Below, one piece after another: positions 17,634 through 25,634 of a DNA stretch of 64,000 nucleotides. The position numbers were made by a program, and so were the translations under genes. Under the pieces are notes generated by a model. The model was not told the origin of the DNA. It saw only the letters and a list, made by a program, of their open reading frames with translations, and made no database searches. Origin of the DNA: Allobogoriella deserti (lineage in GTDB: Bacteria > Actinomycetota > Actinomycetes > Actinomycetales > Actinomycetaceae). Within the stretch, counting starts at the first letter, position 1. The number at the start of each line of letters is the position of its first letter. The stretch spans positions 62,001 through 126,000 of the forward strand of contig NZ_JBHUEE010000005.1 of NCBI RefSeq assembly GCF_042680605.1. Direction: 5' to 3'.

Positions 17634-17662
17634 TTGCCCGGGCAGGGCCGGGCGCGTAATCT
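17634..17662 (+). promoter_or_regulatory. Promoter of the rplU-rpmA operon
   Basis: TTGCCC (17634-17639) is followed after 17 bp by TAATCT (17657-17662). The transcript would begin near 17669, leaving a leader of about 90 nt before rplU. The leader contains a short inverted repeat, GTGCGTCGCCCC with GGGGCAC. I do not recognise a known L21 leader motif. Confidence 0.6.
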
Positions 17663-17758
17663 AGAGCGTCGGTGCGTCGCCCCAGCGGGGCACCGGTTCC
17701 GTGAGTCTCGAGCCCCGCGCCGACCCGGCGGTGGGACGCTCGACCCGAAACGACAGAG

Positions 17759-18079
17759 ATGAGCAGCAACGTGGTGTACGCGATCGTCAAGGCCGGCGGC
17801 CGGCAGGAGAAGGTGTCCGTCGGCGACGTCGTCGTCGTCGACCGTCTGAACGGCGACCCCGGGGACTCGATCGAACTCGAGCCCATCATGCTCGTCGACG
17901 GCGAGAAGGTCACCACGGGGGCCGACGACCTCGCCAAGGTGACGGTCACGGCCGAGATCGTGCGGGCGGAGAAGGGTCCGAAGATCTCCATCATGAAGTT
18001 CAAGAACAAGACCGGCTACCGCCGTCGCCAGGGCTACCGTTCCAGCCGGACCCGGCTGAAGGTCACCGGCATCAAGTAA
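17759..18079 (+). CDS. rplU: 50S ribosomal protein L21
   Basis: This is a large-subunit protein that binds 23S rRNA. It has 106 residues with the family core VYAIVKAGGRQEKV and the C-terminal rRNA-binding run NKTGYRRRQGYRS. Most L21 proteins start at the Val-Tyr of this core, so the real start may be the GTG at 17771 or 17774 rather than the ATG at 17759. It heads the conserved rplU-rpmA-obgE cluster. Confidence 0.97.
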   Translation: MSSNVVYAIVKAGGRQEKVSVGDVVVVDRLNGDPGDSIELEPIMLVDGEKVTTGADDLAKVTVTAEIVRAEKGPKISIMKFKNKTGYRRRQGYRSSRTRLKVTGIK

Positions 18080-18131
18080 CCCGCGGCCCGTACGGGCTCG
18101 TTCGCCAAACGAGTAGAAGGCAGGTCTCTAG

Positions 18132-18395
18132 ATGGCTCACAAGAAGGGCGCCAGCTCCTCCCGGAACGGCCGCGACTCCAACGCCCAGCGCCTCGGTGTG
18201 AAGCGCTTCGGCGGTCAGGTCGTCAAGGCCGGCGAGATCATCGTGCGTCAGCGCGGCACCCACTTCCACCCCGGCAACAACGTCGGCCGGGGCAAGGACG
18301 ACACCCTCTTCGCCCTCGAGGCGGGCTCGGTGGCCTTCGCCAGCCGGCGCGGCCGCAAGGTGGTCGACGTGGTCCTCGCCGACGCGGCGGTCTGA
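18132..18395 (+). CDS. rpmA: 50S ribosomal protein L27
   Basis: This is an 87-residue large-subunit protein near the peptidyl-transferase centre. The N terminus MAHKKGASSSRNGRDS is the mature form with no cleavable extension, as expected outside Firmicutes. GRGKDDTLFAL and the C-terminal beta structure are standard. It lies 52 bp after rplU. Confidence 0.98.
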   Translation: MAHKKGASSSRNGRDSNAQRLGVKRFGGQVVKAGEIIVRQRGTHFHPGNNVGRGKDDTLFALEAGSVAFASRRGRKVVDVVLADAAV

Positions 18396-18416
18396 GCAGA
18401 CCACACATACAACCTC

Positions 18417-18453
18417 GGCAGGGGCGGGCGGCGCACAGCCGCCCGCCCCTGCC
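18417..18453 (+). terminator. 16-bp hairpin between rpmA and obgE
   Basis: A perfect 16-bp GC-rich stem (18417-18432 with 18438-18453) encloses the 5-nt loop GCACA. It lies between rpmA and obgE and ends 21 bp before the obgE start. It probably attenuates the abundant ribosomal-protein transcript before the GTPase gene. Confidence 0.7.
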
Positions 18454-18474
18454 GCATCTGTCGGGAGGTAGGCC

Positions 18475-19989
18475 ATGGCGTCGTTCGTGGACCGGGTGGT
18501 CATCCACGTCGCGGCCGGCGACGGCGGGCACGGTTGCGCCTCCATCCGCCGGGAGAAGTTCAAGCCGCTCGGCGGCCCCGACGGGGCGAACGGCGGCCGG
18601 GGCGGAGACGTGGTGCTCGTGGTCGACCCACAGACCACCACTCTGCTCAGCTACCACCACAAGCCGCACCGCAAGGCCGAGTCGGGCACCCAGGGCTCCG
18701 GGGACCTGCGTGCCGGCAAGACGGGCGCGGACCTGATCCTGCCCGTCCCGGACGGCACCGTCGTCAAGACTCCCGACGGCGAGGTCCTCGCCGACCTCGT
18801 CGGCGCCGGCACCCGATACGTCGCCGCCACCGGCGGGCGTGGCGGGCTCGGCAACGCCGCCCTCGCCTCGCCGCGACGGAAGGCCCCCGGGTTCGCGCTG
18901 CTGGGGGAGGAGGGCGAGCGTGCCGACCTGGTCCTCGAGGTGAAGTCGGTCGCCGACGTCGCACTCGTCGGGTTCCCGAGCGCGGGCAAGTCCTCCCTCG
19001 TCGCCGCGATGTCCGCCGCGCGGCCCAAGATCGCCGACTACCCGTTCACCACACTCGTCCCCAACCTCGGCGTCGTCCAGGCGGGCGAGGAGCGCTACAC
19101 GGTCGCCGACGTGCCCGGCCTCATTCCCGGCGCCGCGCAGGGCAAGGGCCTGGGCCTGGAGTTCCTGCGGCACGTGGAACGCTGCGCGGTCCTGGTGCAC
19201 GTCCTCGACTGCGCGACGCTGGAACCCGGGCGGGACCCGATCTCCGACCTCGACATCATCGAGGCCGAGCTCGCGCAGTACGCCGCCGATCTCGATGCGG
19301 GCGGGGTCCCGCTCATGGAGCGGCCCCGCGTCGTCGTGCTGAACAAGGTGGATGTCCCCGAGGCACGCGAGCTCGCGGACCTGGTCCGTCCGGACCTCGA
19401 GGCCCGGGGCCTGGAGGTCTTCGAGATCTCCACCGCCTCCCACGAGGGCCTCCGCTCGCTCTCCTTCGCGCTCGCCGGCATCGTGACGCGGGCCCGCGAG
19501 GCTGCCCCGCCGACGGAGCCGGCCCGCGTCGTGCTGCGCCCGGCACCGGTCGACGACGCCGGATTCACCGTCACTCGCCGGACCGGGCCGGAGGGGGAGT
19601 ACTTCCAGGTCCGTGGCAGCAAGCCGGAACGCTGGGTCCGCCAGACCGACTTCGCCAACGACGAGGCGGTCGGCTATCTCGCCGATCGGCTGAATCGTCT
19701 GGGGGTCGAGGACGAGCTCTTCGCCGCCGGGGCGGTCGCGGGCGACACGGTGGTCATCGGCCCGGACGACGGCGGCGTCGTCTTCGACTGGGAGCCGACC
19801 GTGCAGACCGGCACCGAGCTGCTGGGGCCACGCGGGAGCGACCAGCGGCTCGAGGAGACCGGCCGGGCCACCCGCGGCGAGCGCCGGCGCAGTTATCACG
19901 ACCTCATGGATGCCAAGGCCGCGGCACGGGAGGAACTGTGGGCCGAACGCGAGCAGGGACGCTGGGCCGACCCGGAGGAGCCGGAATGA
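18475..19989 (+). CDS. obgE: GTPase Obg/CgtA
   Basis: This is an essential GTPase of 50S ribosome maturation and growth-rate control. The 504-residue protein has the glycine-rich Obg fold (1-158: GGHGCASIRREKF, GGRGGLGNAA), a G domain with GFPSAGKSSL, the switch/G3 DVPGLIPGA and G4 NKVD, and an actinobacterial C-terminal OCT-type domain near 340-430, then an acidic/basic tail. GGGAGG precedes the ATG. Position after rplU-rpmA is the universal order. Confidence 0.97.
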   Translation: MASFVDRVVIHVAAGDGGHGCASIRREKFKPLGGPDGANGGRGGDVVLVVDPQTTTLLSYHHKPHRKAESGTQGSGDLRAGKTGADLILPVPDGTVVKTPDGEVLADLVGAGTRYVAATGGRGGLGNAALASPRRKAPGFALLGEEGERADLVLEVKSVADVALVGFPSAGKSSLVAAMSAARPKIADYPFTTLVPNLGVVQAGEERYTVADVPGLIPGAAQGKGLGLEFLRHVERCAVLVHVLDCATLEPGRDPISDLDIIEAELAQYAADLDAGGVPLMERPRVVVLNKVDVPEARELADLVRPDLEARGLEVFEISTASHEGLRSLSFALAGIVTRAREAAPPTEPARVVLRPAPVDDAGFTVTRRTGPEGEYFQVRGSKPERWVRQTDFANDEAVGYLADRLNRLGVEDELFAAGAVAGDTVVIGPDDGGVVFDWEPTVQTGTELLGPRGSDQRLEETGRATRGERRRSYHDLMDAKAAAREELWAEREQGRWADPEEPE

Positions 19990-20137
19990 GCCGTGTGAGT
20001 CCCGTCACCGCCGGCCGGCGCGTTACGCCCCCAACCTGACCGTTCCCTGAGCATCGCGGGGGCCGGACGTGGCGTACGGTCGTCGCGACGCGTTGCACCA
20101 CCGCCAGCGGCACCGACCGCATCAGCGAAGGAGAGGC

Positions 20138-21604
20138 ATGTCCACTCGCGACGACGCCGACGAGACCGGCCGGGACCGGACCGGCCGGGACGACGCCGAC
20201 GAGGTCGGCACCACGGACGCGGAGGCGACGACCCGCGCTGTCGACGGCACCGAGACCGAAAGCATCGACCTCGACGACGCCGCGACGGCCGGCGAAACGG
20301 ACGAGGACACCGGCGCGAACGAGGAGTCCGGCCCGGCGACCCAGGACACCGAAGCCGACGACGAGCGCGAGTACTACGGCGTGCCCGAACTCGACGAGGC
20401 TGAGGACGACGAGGAGGAGCAGGACGAGGACGGCACGCTTCCGCCGTCGGAGGTCATCGGCCGTGTGCTCAACGTCGCCGTCGGCGCCGTTGTCACGGTC
20501 TTCGTGGCCCTGCTGGCCATCGTCGCGCCCACGGCCGGCGGGACCGCCCAGGGCGTGCCGATCGGCATGGTCGGCCCCCAGCAGACCGTCGATCAGCTGC
20601 GCGGCGCACTGGACCAGTTCCAGCCCGGCGGGTTCGACGTCCAGCGCTTCGACAATGCCGAGGCGCTGCGCACCGCCACGGAGGACCGCGACATCTACGG
20701 CGGCTTCGTGCTCAACCAGGACGCTCCCGCCACCTACATCGCGACCGGGGCCAACGCCCAGCAGGCGAACACCCTGCAGTCGCTGGGATCGCAGCTCGGC
20801 CTGACCAACGTTACCGACGTGGCCACGACCACCACGCAGGACCCGAACGCACTCGGCATCACGGTCACCGCCGTCGTGCTCGGCCTGCTCGGCCTCGGGG
20901 CCGCCGCAGCGCTGAGGCACCAGCTTCGCGGGCGCTTGCGCGCCCAGGTCCTCGGGGCTGTTGCCGTCTCGGTCGTCCTCGGGCTCGCCTTCTCCGGTGC
21001 GCTCCACGGCCTCGGCTCGGTCGAGGGCGGATTCTGGTCGCTGTCCGGTGCCGTCGCCCTTGCCGCCGGAGCGAGCCTGCTGCTCTTCGTCGGCCTGCTC
21101 GGCCTGGCGGGACTCGCGGGCGGAGCCGTGGCCCTGCTGCTCATCACCATCCCTGGGATCGGTCTCGCCGGGCTGTGGACGCCGCCCGAGGCCCTCGCGG
21201 GCGCGTGGGGCACCGTGGGCCAGTACCTGCCCACGGGTGCCGCCGGGCACCTGTTGCAGTCGACCGCCTACATGGGCGGCAGCGGGGGCCTGGTCTCCGC
21301 ACTGGTCCTCCTCGGGTGGGTCGTGCTCGGCGTTGTGCTGGCGCTCGTCGCAGGCCTCGTGGCGCGCCGGGCCGCACGCCGGGCGGCCGCTCTCGAGGCG
21401 GCCGAGGCCGCCGAAGCGGAGTTCGACGAGGACGAGTTCGACGAGGACGAGGACGACGACGAGTTCGAGACGGACGAGGGCGACGAGACCCGCGAGGTCG
21501 ACTCCACCCGGTCCGCGGACGAGGTGACCGCGACGAACGAGCGTGATGACGACGCCCAGGATGCCGAGGACGCCGACGTGACGGAGTCCGAACGCCGCTC
21601 CTGA
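20138..21604 (+). CDS. Multi-span membrane protein with acidic tails (YhgE/Pip- or ABC-2-like)
   Basis: This is a 488-residue membrane protein. Residues 1-105 are almost free of Lys and extremely Asp/Glu-rich. A first span follows (VLNVAVGAVVTVFVALLAIV), then a roughly 110-residue extracytoplasmic loop (QQTVDQLRGALDQF ... ITVTAVVLGLL), then about five more spans, then a second Asp/Glu tail of about 70 residues. One span, a large outside domain and a C-terminal membrane block is the layout of YhgE/Pip and ABC-2 permease-like proteins. AAGGAG fixes the ATG at 20138. There is no ATPase nearby and the function is unknown. Confidence 0.65.
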   Translation: MSTRDDADETGRDRTGRDDADEVGTTDAEATTRAVDGTETESIDLDDAATAGETDEDTGANEESGPATQDTEADDEREYYGVPELDEAEDDEEEQDEDGTLPPSEVIGRVLNVAVGAVVTVFVALLAIVAPTAGGTAQGVPIGMVGPQQTVDQLRGALDQFQPGGFDVQRFDNAEALRTATEDRDIYGGFVLNQDAPATYIATGANAQQANTLQSLGSQLGLTNVTDVATTTTQDPNALGITVTAVVLGLLGLGAAAALRHQLRGRLRAQVLGAVAVSVVLGLAFSGALHGLGSVEGGFWSLSGAVALAAGASLLLFVGLLGLAGLAGGAVALLLITIPGIGLAGLWTPPEALAGAWGTVGQYLPTGAAGHLLQSTAYMGGSGGLVSALVLLGWVVLGVVLALVAGLVARRAARRAAALEAAEAAEAEFDEDEFDEDEDDDEFETDEGDETREVDSTRSADEVTATNERDDDAQDAEDADVTESERRS

Positions 21605-21653
21605 CCGACGCGGTCGGGATGCCCACGGCGCCGGGTGGTGCCACGGTGGTCTC

Positions 21654-21878
21654 ATGAGTGAGGAGAACCCCCAACCCGGCACGGCCGACTGGCTGCGCCC
21701 CGGCGGTGCTCAGGGCGAGCAGCGCCCGGAGACCACCGGCGATGAGGTCACCGGCGAGGAGCTGGACGCGTCGCAGGACGTGCACGGCACCGAGGGCGGC
21801 GGTGATCCCGCCGCCGGTGCCCAGCAGGACGCGACCGCTCACCCCGACGGCGGCCACCGCAGCGGCCGGGAGATCTGA
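21654..21878 (+). CDS. Small acidic hypothetical protein
   Basis: This is a 74-residue, Gly/Glu/Asp-rich and probably disordered protein, starting MSEENPQPGTADWLRPGG. It has no hydrophobic segment and no motif that I recognise. It lies between the acidic-tailed membrane protein and proB on the same strand, 49 bp after the former. The composition resembles the tails of the upstream protein. The coding potential is plausible from third-position GC, but no family supports it. Confidence 0.5.
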   Translation: MSEENPQPGTADWLRPGGAQGEQRPETTGDEVTGEELDASQDVHGTEGGGDPAAGAQQDATAHPDGGHRSGREI

Positions 21879-21934
21879 CCCGTCCGTCCGGCCTGGCGAG
21901 ACGCTTCCGCGCGCGGAGCGAGCCGTGGGCCAAG

Positions 21935-23083
21935 ATGGAGGCCGTGAACGCCTCGGAGTCCCGGACCGACCTCTCGCGCGCGCGACGGCTCGTCGTCAAG
22001 GTCGGTTCCTCCTCGCTCACCGGCGCGGACGGCCACCTCGATCTCGCGGCTCTGCGGTCGCTGGTCGAGGTGCTGTCCCAGGCCCGTGCCGCGGGCCGGC
22101 AGGTCGTGCTCGTCTCCTCGGGTGCCGTCGCCGCCGGCATCGGACCGATCGGGCTGCCGGGCCGGCCCAAGGACCTCGCGACCGCCCAGGCCACCGCAAG
22201 CGTGGGACAAGGGCTCCTCGTCGCCCGGTACACCGAGGCCTTCGGCCGGCACGGCCTGACGGTCGGTCAGGTCCTGCTCACCGCCGGCGACCTCATCCGG
22301 CGCCAGCACTACGCCAACGCGCAACGGGCACTGGAGCGTCTCCTCGCCCTCGGAGTGGTCCCGATCGTCAACGAGAACGACACCGTCGCCACCGACGAGG
22401 TTCGCTTCGGTGACAACGACCGGCTCGCCGCGTTGGTCTCCCACCTGGTCCGGGCGGACGGCCTCGTCCTGCTCACCGACGTCGACGGTCTCTACGACGG
22501 TCCGCCCACCGACCCGCACGCCCGCCTGGTGCCCGAGGTCCGCTCCCTCGCCGACCTGTCCGAGGTCGAGGTCACCGGGCGGGGGAGCGACATCGGGACC
22601 GGCGGTATGGTGACCAAGCTCGACGCCGCCTCGATCGCCACCGGGTCCGGAGTCCCGGTGGTGCTCACCTGTGCCCCGCACGCCGCCCGGGCGCTCGCCG
22701 GCGAGCCGGTCGGCACCTGGTTCGCGCCGACCGGGCACCGCGTCTCCGCCCGCCGTCTCTGGCTCGCGCACGCAGCCCAGGTCCGCGGTCGGCTGCACAT
22801 CGACGCCGGCGCCGCCCGCGCGGTCACCGACGGCAAGCGCTCGCTGCTCGCCGCGGGGATCACCAGCGTGGACGGTGACTTCGAGGCCGGGGACGCCGTC
22901 GAACTCGTCGGGCCGACCGGCGTCGTCGCCCGCGGGCTCGTGGCCTACTCCTCCGGCGACCTGCCCGAGATGCTCGGCAAGTCCTCCCATGAATTGCGCG
23001 AGCACGGCGACGTGCCGCGCGCCGTCGTCCACCGTGACGACCTGGCGCAGGTACGGCCAGGGCGGGTCCGCACGCCGGGCTGA
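21935..23083 (+). CDS. proB: Glutamate 5-kinase
   Basis: This is the first enzyme of proline biosynthesis (L-glutamate to gamma-glutamyl phosphate). The 382-residue protein has an amino-acid-kinase domain (VVKVGSSSLT at the N terminus, VSSGAVAAGI, VNENDTVATDEVRFGDND, and GTGGMVTKLDAA) and a C-terminal PUA domain from about 285. The start could also be the GTG at 21944. In related actinobacteria proA follows directly; here it lies 33 kb downstream at 56157. Confidence 0.96.
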   Translation: MEAVNASESRTDLSRARRLVVKVGSSSLTGADGHLDLAALRSLVEVLSQARAAGRQVVLVSSGAVAAGIGPIGLPGRPKDLATAQATASVGQGLLVARYTEAFGRHGLTVGQVLLTAGDLIRRQHYANAQRALERLLALGVVPIVNENDTVATDEVRFGDNDRLAALVSHLVRADGLVLLTDVDGLYDGPPTDPHARLVPEVRSLADLSEVEVTGRGSDIGTGGMVTKLDAASIATGSGVPVVLTCAPHAARALAGEPVGTWFAPTGHRVSARRLWLAHAAQVRGRLHIDAGAARAVTDGKRSLLAAGITSVDGDFEAGDAVELVGPTGVVARGLVAYSSGDLPEMLGKSSHELREHGDVPRAVVHRDDLAQVRPGRVRTPG

Positions 23084-23098
23084 ACGATCCTGGGAGTC

Positions 23099-23124
23099 TC
23101 ATGAACGTTTCATGAACCTCTCAT
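23099..23124 (+). promoter_or_regulatory. Pho-box-like direct repeats
   Basis: TCATGAAC occurs at 23099 and 23110 and a third TCAT at 23121, all in exact 11-bp phase, the unit length of PhoB/PhoP boxes (E. coli unit CTGTCATAAAT type). A possible -10, CAGTGT, lies at 23135-23140, about 11 bp after the last unit, as in Pho-activated promoters that lack a -35. It would drive the phosphotransferase gene at 23191. Confidence 0.5.
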
Positions 23125-23190
23125 CTTCCTCGGGCAGTGTTCCCGCATGCTCCCCGCCGACCTCCCGCCGTCGACCGTGGGGGCGAGCCG

Positions 23191-24093
23191 ATGACGACGA
23201 CGCCGCCCGCCACCCGGCACGCCCATCCCGCCCTCGTCCGCGCCTGCGCCGCCGTCGGACTCGACCCGGCCGGCGCGACGCTGGTGCAGCGTTCCGTCAA
23301 CACCGTCTACCGGCTCGCGAGCGCTCCCGTCGTGGTCCGCGTCCGCGGCGGCGGTCCCACACCCGAGGCGATCGCCCAGGTCGGCCTCGCACGTTCCCTG
23401 GCCGCTGCCGGTGGGCCGGTCAGCCGGCTGCTCGAGGTCGACCAGCTCGTCGGGGCAGGCGGTTACGTCGCCACCTTCTGGCACGCCGACGACGAGCCGG
23501 ACCGCAAGTGGCGCACCGACAATCTCGGCCGCGCACTGCGTGAGCTCCACGCCGTCGAACTCACGACGGACCTGCCGCCGTGGGCGCCGTTGGAGACGTG
23601 CCGCCGCCGTCTGGCCGCCGTGGAGTGGGTGGACCCGGCAGATCGCGCCTGGCTCGCCGCGGAGATCGAGGACCTCGAGTCCCGGTACCGGGAGGTCGCC
23701 CCCACACTGCACATGGGACTCATGCACGGCGACGCCCACATCGCCAACCTCCTGCGCGCGGGCGACGGGCGCCCCGTCCTGTGCGACATCGACAGCCTCG
23801 CCCGCGGCCCGCAGGTCCAGGACCTCGTGCCGACCGCGGTCAGCGCTGTCCGATTCCGCACCCGCCGCCGCCAGCAGGTCATGGCCGCGACCTACGGGGT
23901 GGACGTGACGCGTCATCCGGCCTGGCCGGTGCTGCGCCGGATCCGCGAGCTCGTCACCACCATGTTCGGGCTCGTCGGCGCGCCGAACAACCCGCAGGTG
24001 GCCCGCGAGGCCCACCACCGGCTGCGCACACTGCAGGACGGGGACACTGCGGCGCGCTGGTACAGCTACCAGAGCGGCCCGTCCGGGAGTTGA
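23191..24093 (+). CDS. Aminoglycoside phosphotransferase (APH) family kinase
   Basis: This is a small-molecule kinase of 300 residues with the APH fold. The catalytic loop is LMHGDAHIANLL (Asp in HGD) and the metal-binding acid lies in CDIDSLARG. The N-lobe is short (VVVRVRGGG supplies the ATP-binding Lys/Arg strand). Family members phosphorylate aminoglycosides, choline, homoserine or other alcohols; nothing here fixes the substrate. The start is the ATG at 23191 after GGGGGCGAG. The upstream 11-bp repeats suggest phosphate control. Confidence 0.8.
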   Translation: MTTTPPATRHAHPALVRACAAVGLDPAGATLVQRSVNTVYRLASAPVVVRVRGGGPTPEAIAQVGLARSLAAAGGPVSRLLEVDQLVGAGGYVATFWHADDEPDRKWRTDNLGRALRELHAVELTTDLPPWAPLETCRRRLAAVEWVDPADRAWLAAEIEDLESRYREVAPTLHMGLMHGDAHIANLLRAGDGRPVLCDIDSLARGPQVQDLVPTAVSAVRFRTRRRQQVMAATYGVDVTRHPAWPVLRRIRELVTTMFGLVGAPNNPQVAREAHHRLRTLQDGDTAARWYSYQSGPSGS

Positions 24094-24118
24094 CACCGGA
24101 ACCCGGCTCGCCTAGCGT
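24090..24118 (+). promoter_or_regulatory. Promoter of the leader peptide and LLM flavoprotein gene
   Basis: TTGACA (24090-24095) and TAGCGT (24113-24118) are separated by exactly 17 bp, an excellent housekeeping promoter. It overlaps the stop of the phosphotransferase gene. Transcription from about 24125 would cover the leader peptide and a 5' region of about 325 nt before the LLM gene. Confidence 0.75.
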
Positions 24119-24181
24119 CGCTCGCGCAGTGTCCCCTGCGCACATGCGCGGGTGCATCCAGCACGAAGGAACCGCAGCCAC

Positions 24182-24277
24182 ATGAACACGCACCTGATCA
24201 TCGAGCAGCAGTGGTCGACCCGCCGCGCTGAGCTCATGATGTGCATGCCCATGTGCGCGATGCGAATGTCCGCCTGA
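24182..24277 (+). CDS. Met/Cys-rich leader peptide (31 residues)
   Basis: This short gene has a ribosome site (GAAGGA, 24165-24170) and starts MNTHLIIEQQWS. Its last 13 residues are MMCMPMCAMRMSA, with six Met and two Cys in 13 codons. It sits 57 nt after the predicted transcription start and 173 nt before an LLM-family flavoprotein gene. Sulfur amino acids concentrated at the C terminus are what a translational attenuator sensing Met or Cys supply would need, and cysteine-sensing leader peptides are known in actinobacteria. The function is inferred; existence as an ORF with a promoter and ribosome site is seen. Confidence 0.6.
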   Translation: MNTHLIIEQQWSTRRAELMMCMPMCAMRMSA

Positions 24278-24450
24278 GACATTCCGCCGCGACGCCTCGG
24301 CGCCCCAGGGTGCGCGCCGACGCGTCACCCCTGACCTGAGCCCCGCGGGCGGTGCGTGACACGCCGTCGCGCGGACCCGGCCTCGTCAGGTGTCCTTCGT
24401 CCTCCGCGCGGCCCGACCATGCCGCGCGTCGACCGCATGGGATGCCCGTC

Positions 24451-25470
24451 ATGACTGCTCAGACCGCTTCGCCCCGTCCGTCCACCGTCTCCCTGCTGCC
24501 CAACCGCACCGCCACCTCCCGGCACGCGGTGCTGGGCCTGGATCTCACCGCTCTCGGCGTGGCCACCGACCTGGCCCGATACAGCGACGATCTGCCCGTC
24601 GAGAAGGCCGACCTCGCGCGGATCGCCTCGTACACCCGGGCGGCGCACGGCAACGGAGTCTCGTTCGTCACCCTCGGCGAGACCTTCCGGCTCCGTTCCG
24701 ACCGCGCGGTGCGCCGGGACGACTGGCTCGACCCGGTCACCGCCGCCCGCCGCATCGCGCCGCACGGCACCGCCGGGATCATCCCGGGTGTGCGCGCCGG
24801 GGCGGACCTGGACCTCGTCGACAGCGAGCTCGCGCAGGCCAGCCGCGCGCAGGGTGCCTGGGCCGGGCTGCACCTGTCCGCCGACGACGCGGCCGCCCTG
24901 ACCGCGGCCCGCCGCCCCGCCCGCCGCGGCCCGCGTCCCTCGGTGGTGGTCACCGTGGCGGGGGAGGACGACGTCGAGATCGCCGGGCGCTGCGCCGATC
25001 TCGTCCGCATCCGCGAGCGTGACCCGGAGTGGGCCCGCGAGCTTCGCTACGCAGTCCGTGCCGCCGCCCGCGCCGCCGGCCGTGAAGGGGCCGTGCAGGT
25101 GCTGGCGGACGTCCACACGGTCGTCTCCACCGACCGGCAGACGGCGGCGGAACGCGCCGCGCTCGTCGCCGACATCGCCGGCGACGAGGTGATCTGGGAC
25201 GGTGCGCTGACCGCCTACGGGACCGTCGAGGACGTCGCGGACGTGATCGAGGGCTGGCTCGGTGCGGGTGCCGCGGACGGTTTCGTCGTGCTGCCCGGAT
25301 CGCTGCCGGCTGACCTCGCCGCACTCGTCCGCGGCGTGGTGCCGGAGCTGCGCGCCCGCGGCGTCCTGCCCGAGTTGCCCGCAGCGCCGCAGCCCGTGCC
25401 GGGCCGTCGAACGGTCGACCCGGCCACCGCACCGGCAGCGGCGCGGCGCCGGGCCGTCGCGGTCGCCTGA
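24451..25470 (+). CDS. LLM-class flavoprotein-like protein, shortened
   Basis: This is a 339-residue protein that looks like a divergent luciferase-like monooxygenase. The C-terminal third (AYGTVEDVADVIEGWLGAG, then ADGFVVLPGSLPADLAA and VVPELRARGVLP) closely follows the end of NtaA/SnaA/DszA-type FMNH2-dependent monooxygenases. The N-terminal half keeps the strand VLGLDLTALG and a TIM-barrel rhythm but is about 100 residues shorter than that family (about 430). It may be a reduced accessory protein rather than an active monooxygenase. The Met/Cys leader upstream hints at sulfur scavenging. The start is the ATG at 24451, with a weak ribosome site. Confidence 0.65.
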   Translation: MTAQTASPRPSTVSLLPNRTATSRHAVLGLDLTALGVATDLARYSDDLPVEKADLARIASYTRAAHGNGVSFVTLGETFRLRSDRAVRRDDWLDPVTAARRIAPHGTAGIIPGVRAGADLDLVDSELAQASRAQGAWAGLHLSADDAAALTAARRPARRGPRPSVVVTVAGEDDVEIAGRCADLVRIRERDPEWARELRYAVRAAARAAGREGAVQVLADVHTVVSTDRQTAAERAALVADIAGDEVIWDGALTAYGTVEDVADVIEGWLGAGAADGFVVLPGSLPADLAALVRGVVPELRARGVLPELPAAPQPVPGRRTVDPATAPAAARRRAVAVA

Positions 25471-25634
25471 CGCCGGCACCGACCACGCGACCGACCGCGT
25501 GACCGGTCGCGCCACGCGGACGGTCGCGCGCTCCGCCCGCCTGGCAGGGTTAACCTCGTGCCCGAGCGCCGGGACCTCCGGTGCTCTCGCGTGAGAAGAC
25601 CGAACCACTCACCCACGAAGGAGCATGGGCCTCC

